Assembly (NCBI GenBank): GCA_016293495.1
Contig: JAEDED010000010.1
Span: 12,773 to 76,772, forward strand
Source of the DNA: Treponema sp.
Lineage (GTDB): Bacteria; Spirochaetota; Spirochaetia; Treponematales; Treponemataceae
Length of the DNA stretch: 64,000 nucleotides
Direction: 5' to 3'
Shown: one piece after another, positions 59,244 to 64,000 of the stretch
Position numbering within the stretch: position 1 is the stretch's first letter
Layout of the letters: each line of letters begins with the position of its first letter
Program-made: the position numbers and the translations under genes
Notes under the pieces: generated by a model
Told to the model about the DNA's origin: nothing
The model's database searches: none
What the model saw: only the letters and a program-made list of their open reading frames with translations

Positions 59244-60701
59244 GTGGGAATTGATTACTGCCCAGAATGAATTATTTGTGTCGTAAGTGTCACCAAGATC
59301 GTACTGTGGAAGAAATTCTGTACCGCTTGTGTATTGGACTTCTTTTTTTGTTTTAGCTACATTATCAACAATGGTAAAGAGTAAAGGGTATGACTTATAT
59401 TTTTCACCAGTATTATAATTTGTAGACGGATTAATCCATGAGGACTCATTGTTGATTCCCCAGATTGTAACACAGGTGATTTTATTGCCGCTGTAATTCT
59501 TTCCGTATTTTTTAAGCATCTTAAAATAATTTGCATACGCTGTGGCAGCTTCAGAAGAAGAGGCTGCGCTGATATCAAGTTCTGAAACATGAACATCTGC
59601 GATTGCAAGGAATTTCTTTAATGCGTTTTCGTATTCTGTAATCGAAGGCCATGATGATCCAACATGTGACTGCATTGCAATTGCATCAAGACGAGGACTT
59701 ACGGATTTTCCGTTGATGGTTTGTGCTGAGCCTGCTTTAATTAAATTTGCAATTTTTTCAATTGCGGGAGTTTTGTTTGACTGATATTCATTGTAATCGT
59801 TGTAGCAAAGTTTTACGTCTGCAGGTGCATAGGCATTTGCAAAACGGAATGCATTGATGATGAACTCTTCGTTTTTGTAAATCTCATACCAGCGGGAACC
59901 ACCATTTGCCGGATCTTTATCTTTTGTTCCTGCTGTGGAACCACGAAGCCATGAGCCTGTTGAAGGATCAGATGCATCATCTGCCATTGCTTCGTTTACA
60001 ACATCCCAAGCCCAGATTAAGTGATTGCCGGTTTCTTTTCCTGCAACGCGGTTTGCTTTTTCCCATTCTGCAACGCATTCTAATACTGTTTTAATGTACC
60101 ATTCGTGGCGGGCTGTCATGACTTCTTTACTTACAAGATTACCGTTTTTAGAATAATTTTCTCTGAAGAATCCTTCAGGTGTCTGGGAATGCCATGTCAG
60201 GACATGACCGCGCATTTTAACGCCTGCTTTTTTTGCAGCATTCAGTGTGGCATATATTAACGCTTCACCATTCAGCTTGTCTGGAACCTGAATTTTTTGT
60301 CCGTTGGAAGCGTTGAATGTGGTTTTTGTCTGAGAGGAACCGTCGCCGTCCCACCACTGAAGAAGAAACTGTGGTTTTAATTCGTTGCCTAAAGTGATTG
60401 TGTTTGCATGCTTTGAAATTCCCTGCTGGACTTCAGAGTAATAAAATTCTGAAGGAGTTCCCCAGGATTTGTCATGGGTGTAAGTGCCTGTGTATTTGTC
60501 ACCAGTGTACTTTAGACCGAAGTTCCCGTATTCAACAGCAAGACCAATGTAGTCAAAAGTGTCGCTGTAGGTTTGTTTTATAGAAGGAACTGAATCAGCC
60601 AGCCAGTTGTCCTGTGAGCGGCTGATACCATTGGAAGGCTGTGAACATGATACAGCCAGCAGTGACGTAAAAGCCACTGATACTAAAAATGATTTTTTCA
60701 T
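59241..60701 (-). CDS. GH10 endo-1,4-beta-xylanase lipoprotein
   Basis: A 486-residue lipoprotein with lipobox AVSC (Cys19). The GH10 barrel shows VKMRGHVLTWHSQTPEGFF, the acid/base Glu in AWDVVNEAMADD and the nucleophile Glu in VHVSELDIS, plus CVTIWGINNESSW. It cuts the xylan backbone outside the cell. Only the catalytic domain and a short tail are present, with no CBM. It has its own terminator, and its SD is AGAGG. Confidence 0.93.
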   Translation of the reverse strand: MKKSFLVSVAFTSLLAVSCSQPSNGISRSQDNWLADSVPSIKQTYSDTFDYIGLAVEYGNFGLKYTGDKYTGTYTHDKSWGTPSEFYYSEVQQGISKHANTITLGNELKPQFLLQWWDGDGSSQTKTTFNASNGQKIQVPDKLNGEALIYATLNAAKKAGVKMRGHVLTWHSQTPEGFFRENYSKNGNLVSKEVMTARHEWYIKTVLECVAEWEKANRVAGKETGNHLIWAWDVVNEAMADDASDPSTGSWLRGSTAGTKDKDPANGGSRWYEIYKNEEFIINAFRFANAYAPADVKLCYNDYNEYQSNKTPAIEKIANLIKAGSAQTINGKSVSPRLDAIAMQSHVGSSWPSITEYENALKKFLAIADVHVSELDISAASSSEAATAYANYFKMLKKYGKNYSGNKITCVTIWGINNESSWINPSTNYNTGEKYKSYPLLFTIVDNVAKTKKEVQYTSGTEFLPQYDLGDTYDTNNSFWAVINSH

Positions 60702-60858
60702 AGGTTTTAACCTCTGTATGTGATATTTTTAACTTTCTATTTGTGATTATTTTAACATAAGATATAGGAAAAGTGCGAACTTCTTTAAAAAAAATTAATA
60801 TATAAAAAAATTATCTGAAATTATAGATAATGAACTGAAGGAAGAAGATATTTTGTTT

Positions 60859-61596
60859 ATGAAAAAAGTTTATTTCATTTTTATTTTAAGTTGTGCCGCA
60901 TTTTCATTTTCCTGTAATGCTAAAAATAAGGAACTTGAAGAAGCTGTTGATTTGATTCGTAAAAACAACTGCTATTCAGGAATGTATGTTGGTGAAGCTG
61001 GAATAACTCCGGACGAATATATAGCTTTTACTAAAATGTGTGAAAAAGCAACGGATAAAGAACTTCTTGAATTATTAAAGGATGAAAACGGAGTTGTAAG
61101 GGCATATGCAGCAGATGCTTTGGCATATAAAAAAGCTCCTGTTGATTATTTCAGTATTGCCCTTGATGCTGTTGATGATATAGAAACCGTGGAAACTTTC
61201 GAGTATTGTTTTCTAAATTTTTCTCAATGTGGTGATTGTATTCTTGAGTCAATCTTTCCATATTTAAGTGGGACTGATCAGCAGAAGATTTACAGACTTC
61301 TTCTTGAGCGAAGAAGGAACTTTTCAGTTACATACAGATTTCTTGAAACAGATTTACATTCTGATGAACTTTATGATGCTGCACGAAAATGGGCAGAAGA
61401 AGTAAATAAGGAAGATTATGCATCATTGAAAGCTGTAGGATATATATCAACTTATAAAAAAGAACAGGATTGGAATTTAGTTCTTTCAATTCAGAACTTG
61501 GATAAATCAATATTTTACAAATCATGTTTAAATTATATTCCTTCTCATAATAAAGAACTGGAGAAGATAACAACAGTAAGTATGGAAAGCCTTTAA
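60859..61596 (+). CDS. helical lipoprotein with HEAT-like segment
   Basis: A 245-residue lipoprotein with lipobox SFSC (Cys19). A segment ELLELLKDENGVVRAYAADAL (about residues 70-90) looks like one HEAT repeat, and the rest is helical. The function is unknown. The final stop overlaps the next small ORF by one base (TAATG), and no terminator separates them. Confidence 0.65.
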   Translation: MKKVYFIFILSCAAFSFSCNAKNKELEEAVDLIRKNNCYSGMYVGEAGITPDEYIAFTKMCEKATDKELLELLKDENGVVRAYAADALAYKKAPVDYFSIALDAVDDIETVETFEYCFLNFSQCGDCILESIFPYLSGTDQQKIYRLLLERRRNFSVTYRFLETDLHSDELYDAARKWAEEVNKEDYASLKAVGYISTYKKEQDWNLVLSIQNLDKSIFYKSCLNYIPSHNKELEKITTVSMESL

Positions 61597-61730
61597 TGTT
61601 AAAAGTGCTTAAGAATCACAATTCTGACGGCTTTTATAACGATTTTTTTGAAGGTAATGAAGATATTTTAACAGAATCTTCATCTTATCTCTTAAATCCA
61701 GACGAGCTGATTCTGGATTTAAGTCTTTAA
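61596..61730 (+). CDS. 44-residue ORF coupled to the lipoprotein
   Basis: ATG at 61596 shares its A with the preceding TAA. It codes for a 44-residue acidic peptide, starting MLKVLKNHNSDGFYNDFF and ending DELILDLSL. Real translation is plausible by termination-reinitiation, but coding character cannot be tested. It could also be a truncated remnant. Confidence 0.4.
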   Translation: MLKVLKNHNSDGFYNDFFEGNEDILTESSSYLLNPDELILDLSL

Positions 61731-61849
61731 TTAACTGAATTTTCCCGAATATTTATAGATTTAATCGAAAATTCCCCAAAAAATCCCCTGAAATCCCCAA
61801 AAAATCGCAAAATTCTTAAAAAAAAATGCTCTTTTTTGAAAAAAAACAC

Positions 61850-61876
61850 TAAAGTCGAAATTCCTAACTCCGATAT
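61850..61876 (+). promoter_or_regulatory. sigma28 promoter of flagellin
   Basis: TAAAGTCG (61850-61857), 11 bases, TCCGATAT (61869-61876) is a clear FliA promoter. A start near 61883 gives a leader of about 126 nt. The 120 bases before it (61731-61849) are A-rich with repeated TCCCC runs and no gene. Confidence 0.8.
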
Positions 61877-61882
61877 AAATAG

Positions 61883-62008
61883 CAACGGGTGGGGAGAACA
61901 CCATCCCTCGGATACAAGTAATTGCAGATCTGAAAATCTATCCACCAGATCCAGCAATACCAGATTGAAAAGAGTTCATTCTGATCCGGGACTATAAGGA
62001 GATACATT
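61883..62008 (+). other. structured 5' leader of flagellin mRNA
   Basis: A leader of about 126 nt with inverted repeats and GGA triplets (in GGGGAGA, CTCGGATA and the SD AAGGAGA), which are the CsrA-binding motif. In other spirochaetes and Bacillus the CsrA/FliW pair controls flagellin translation. Candidate only. Confidence 0.4.
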
Positions 62009-62869
62009 ATGGTAATCAATCACAACATGAGTGCAATGTTTGCACAGCGTTCACAGGGTCTCACAGACTTATCTACACAGAAGAACATGGAAAAACTCTC
62101 ATCAGGTATGAGAATCAACCGTGCCGGCGACGATGCTTCAGGACTTGCAGTTTCTGAAAAAATGCGTGCTCAGATCCGCGGTTTGAACCAGGCTTCAACA
62201 AACGCATCAAACGGTATTTCGTTTATCCAGACAACTGAAGGTTATTTGCAGGAAACTTCTGACATCGTTCAGCGTATCCGCGAACTTGCAGTTCAGTCAT
62301 CGAACGGTATTTACTCTGACGAAGACCGCATGCAGATTCAGGTTGAAGTTTCTTCTTTGATTGATGAAGTTGATCGTATTGCATCAGCAGCTCAGTTCAA
62401 TGGAATGAATATGCTTACAGGACGCTTTGCTCGTCCTACAGGTGAAAACTCAGTTACAGGTTCTATGTGGTTCCACATCGGTGCTAACATGGACCAGAGA
62501 ACTCAGGTATTCATCGGAACAATGTCTGCTTCAGCTCTTGGTTTGAAGAACATTGGAAACGAAGACAAACTTTCACTTGCAGCTCCAGATGACGCTAACC
62601 GCGCAATCGGAACTCTCGATGAAGCTCTTAAAAAGATTAACAAACAGCGCGCAGACCTCGGTGCTTACCAGAACCGTCTCGAAAAGACAGTTATCGGTCT
62701 CGACATCGGTGCAGAAAACCTCCAGGCTTCAGAATCACGCATCCGTGATACAGACATGGCAGCCGAAATGGTTGAGTTCACAAAGAACCAGGTTCTTTCT
62801 CAGGCAGGAACAGCTATGTTGGCTCAAGCTAATCAGAGTTCACAGAACGTTCTTTCATTGCTCCGCTAA
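62009..62869 (+). CDS. flaB: flagellin core protein FlaB
   Basis: A 286-residue FlaB: the N-terminal D0/D1 motif MVINHNMSAMFAQRSQGLTD with KLSSGMRINRAGDDASGLAVSEKMRAQIRGL, and the C-terminal SRIRDTDMAAEMVEFTKNQVLSQAGTAMLAQANQ and NVLSLLR. It forms the core of periplasmic flagella without a variable D2/D3. SD AAGGAG. It is followed by a terminator, and a second copy of the last nine codons lies at 63131. Confidence 0.95.
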   Translation: MVINHNMSAMFAQRSQGLTDLSTQKNMEKLSSGMRINRAGDDASGLAVSEKMRAQIRGLNQASTNASNGISFIQTTEGYLQETSDIVQRIRELAVQSSNGIYSDEDRMQIQVEVSSLIDEVDRIASAAQFNGMNMLTGRFARPTGENSVTGSMWFHIGANMDQRTQVFIGTMSASALGLKNIGNEDKLSLAAPDDANRAIGTLDEALKKINKQRADLGAYQNRLEKTVIGLDIGAENLQASESRIRDTDMAAEMVEFTKNQVLSQAGTAMLAQANQSSQNVLSLLR

Positions 62870-62893
62870 TTAACGCAGCTTAGGTAAAGAATG

Positions 62894-62928
62894 AAAAATC
62901 GCTCTTCGTAAGAAGGGCGATTTTTTTT
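62894..62928 (+). terminator. flagellin terminator
   Basis: AATCGCTCTTC (62897-62907) pairs with GAAGGGCGATT (62912-62922), tetraloop GTAA, followed by eight T. Confidence 0.85.
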
Positions 62929-62935
62929 GGAGACA

Positions 62936-63130
62936 ACATTGCTGTTTAGCGATGTAAGAGAGAATTGCAGCGCAATTCTCGTCTCCGCTCGAAGAAAAGC
63001 TGTTGTGGTCAGAAGAGATGGCACGAGCGGAGATCAGGCAAATCATAGGGAGCGACGGCTTTAGCCGGCAAATCGCGAGTGACGCAGCGATTTGAGCGAG
63101 TCTCGGAGGCGCCCCGACGCCTCCGGCAAG
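62936..63130. repeat. GC-rich multi-hairpin element
   Basis: Within an AT-rich region this stretch is rich in G and C and holds at least four inverted repeats: GAGAATTGC/GCAATTCTC (62960-62980); TCTCCGCTCG/CGAGCGGAGA (62982-62991 with 63024-63033); AAATCGC/GCGATTT (63070-63093); and CGGAGGCG/CGCCTCCG (63104-63125). It has no credible ORF. It resembles an intergenic repeat or a structured RNA. Confidence 0.7.
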
Positions 63131-63157
63131 CAGAATGTGCTTTCATTGCTCCGCTAG
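63131..63157 (+). pseudogene. remnant of a flagellin 3' end
   Basis: The 27 bases from CAGAATGTG to CCGCTAG repeat the last nine codons and stop of flaB (62843-62869) with 24 of 27 identities, coding QNVLSLLR and stop. It may be the residue of a lost tandem flaB gene or recombination. Confidence 0.65.
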
Positions 63158-63216
63158 TCTTAGCGAGTTTGAAAGTTTCACAATAGTATTTACTAGAAAA
63201 AAAGTTCTAGGATAGA

Positions 63217-63252
63217 AAAAGGCTCGCACATAGGAAAGTACGAGCTTTTTTT
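63217..63252 (+). terminator. terminator-like hairpin
   Basis: GCTCG (63222-63226) pairs with CGAGC (63241-63245), followed by eight T; another hairpin CTAGAA/TTCTAG lies at 63193-63210. It could be the old terminator of the lost flagellin copy. The stretch 63253-63490 is AT-rich and I see no gene in it. Confidence 0.6.
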
Positions 63253-63491
63253 TATGTAAAATAAATATTCCAACAAAGAAAAATCGATGTTATAATCCAT
63301 ATATAAATTTATTCTCATTTTGGCATTTGTTGAGGTATGAGTGTAAAGGTAAATATCTGTATCTATTTTAAACCAATCTCCTTGTTTCTCAGTAGAAGAA
63401 ATAACTATGTTTTCAAATAAGAAATAAAATAAAAGTAGATATTATAAGATAGTCATGATAAAGTATATTCAGAAAATAATTAGAAAATTGA

Positions 63492-63543
63492 AGGAGGTGT
63501 AAGATAAAACCGCTAAAATAGCACGGCTTTATCTTATGGGAGG
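63492..63543 (+). promoter_or_regulatory. orphan SD, hairpin and ribosome-binding site
   Basis: AAGGAGGTG (63491-63499) is a near-perfect SD with no start codon after it. It is followed by the hairpin AAGATAAAACCG (63501-63512) with CGGCTTTATCTT (63524-63535), then the real SD GGGAGG and ATG 63548. The hairpin could block or admit ribosomes. Confidence 0.5.
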
Positions 63544-63547
63544 AATT

Positions 63548-63991
63548 ATGAAATTCATTTTATTATTTATTGTCTGCTATTTTACTAATTTAATGGAAGT
63601 TTACCATATACAGGGTTGTCTAAAAGAACAGAGAACTCAAAAATGGTGGGAAGATGGACTTAATAAACTTCATGGCTGTACTAATATAAGGGAAAAAAAT
63701 CCTGCGGCATGGAAATATGAAAAAAACAGCTGGATTCCCTGTTTAATTGCACATGCATTTGAATGGGCATTCCTTTCAATTCTGCCCTTAGCCGTTTATG
63801 GATATTGCAAATTCGGATTCAGTAATAATGTTTTCTGGTGGACTTTTATTTTTACTTTCTTTGGTAATGTGATTCTGCATTATGTAATTGATATTTTAAG
63901 AACACATGTCAGGAAAATCACATGGTTTGTAGATCAGCTGCTTCATTGCTTTCAGGTTATTATAATGGTTGCTGTTCTTGGCAGGTTCTAA
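63548..63991 (+). CDS. small membrane protein (DUF3307-like)
   Basis: A 147-residue membrane protein with about three or four hydrophobic segments. The pattern of HAFEWAF, HYVIDILRTHV and FVDQLLHCFQVI resembles DUF3307 proteins, where the His and Asp residues are conserved. The start ATG 63548 has SD GGGAGG; an ATG at 63536 would include the SD itself. The family has no established function. The N-terminal segment is MKFILLFIVCYFTNLMEVYH. Confidence 0.6.
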   Translation: MKFILLFIVCYFTNLMEVYHIQGCLKEQRTQKWWEDGLNKLHGCTNIREKNPAAWKYEKNSWIPCLIAHAFEWAFLSILPLAVYGYCKFGFSNNVFWWTFIFTFFGNVILHYVIDILRTHVRKITWFVDQLLHCFQVIIMVAVLGRF

Positions 63992-64000
63992 AATCTAAAT

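Overview
The window looks like chromosomal DNA of a free-living or gut/rumen Treponema. The evidence is an AT-rich composition, a FlaB-type spirochaete flagellin, many lipoproteins with relaxed spirochaetal lipoboxes, HPr and HPr kinase without the rest of a phosphotransferase system, type III glutamine synthetase, pyruvate formate-lyase, and glycoside hydrolases for plant cell-wall glycans (GH3, GH5, GH10, GH51). No integrase, transposase, phage block or CRISPR array was seen. Most of the window is ordinary chromosome, and the unusual signals are mostly regulatory or structural.

Layout. 0-13.5 kb: the end of murB; a tandem cyclic-nucleotide-binding protein behind a sigma28-like promoter; small envelope proteins; a minus-strand block with a TPR protein, a c-di-GMP-binding PilZ protein, a phosphodiester glycosidase and an XRE-cupin regulator; a vWA protein; two coupled GGDEF proteins; then a Fur/Zur-family regulator with three perfect 15-bp operators in front of it and a ZnuA-like lipoprotein behind it. 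13.5-17.3 kb: gatB, then a TPP-riboswitch-controlled thiM / thiamine-binding protein / thiE operon. 17.4-29.2 kb: two GH3 enzymes, 5-formyl-THF cyclo-ligase, tRNA-Thr, a second tandem cyclic-nucleotide-binding paralogue, a PHP phosphoesterase, comM, tRNA-Leu, recQ and pflA. 29.3-37 kb: an NhaC antiporter, pflB, a DUF1015 protein, and rpoN with hpf. 37-45.4 kb: a copA-copZ fusion with csoR and its operator; hprK-ptsH-lexA-holA; a PC4-like protein; a coupled lipoprotein/LysM-like pair. 45.4-61.7 kb: glnN, a GH5 glucanase, purD, an SPFH/zinc-ribbon pair, a YhhN protein, a PurF-like protein without the usual N-terminal Cys, a zinc-ribbon membrane protein, GH51, an SDR, a GH10 xylanase and a lipoprotein with a coupled 44-codon ORF. 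61.8-64 kb: the sigma28-driven flagellin, a GC-rich multi-hairpin element ending in a copy of the flagellin 3' end, and a small membrane protein.

How the parts fit. The hydrolases and pflA/pflB point to fermentation of xylan and beta-glucan sugars to formate and acetyl-CoA. GGDEF, PilZ and cyclic-nucleotide-binding proteins give second-messenger control, with two of the promoters of the flagellar sigma28 type. Metal handling appears as zinc (Zur/ZnuA) and copper (CsoR/CopA/CopZ) modules, each with palindromic operators.

Most notable: (1) at least ten genes whose start codon lies only 6-9 nt after a good -10 box and has no Shine-Dalgarno sequence, suggesting common leaderless mRNAs; (2) CopZ encoded inside the 3' end of copA with its own strong ribosome-binding site; (3) a PurF-like enzyme with Gly in place of the catalytic Cys; (4) the GC-rich structured element joined to a flagellin-tail duplicate; (5) three phased Zur-type palindromes overlapping their own promoter. 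All functions are assigned by reading motifs; no database search was run.
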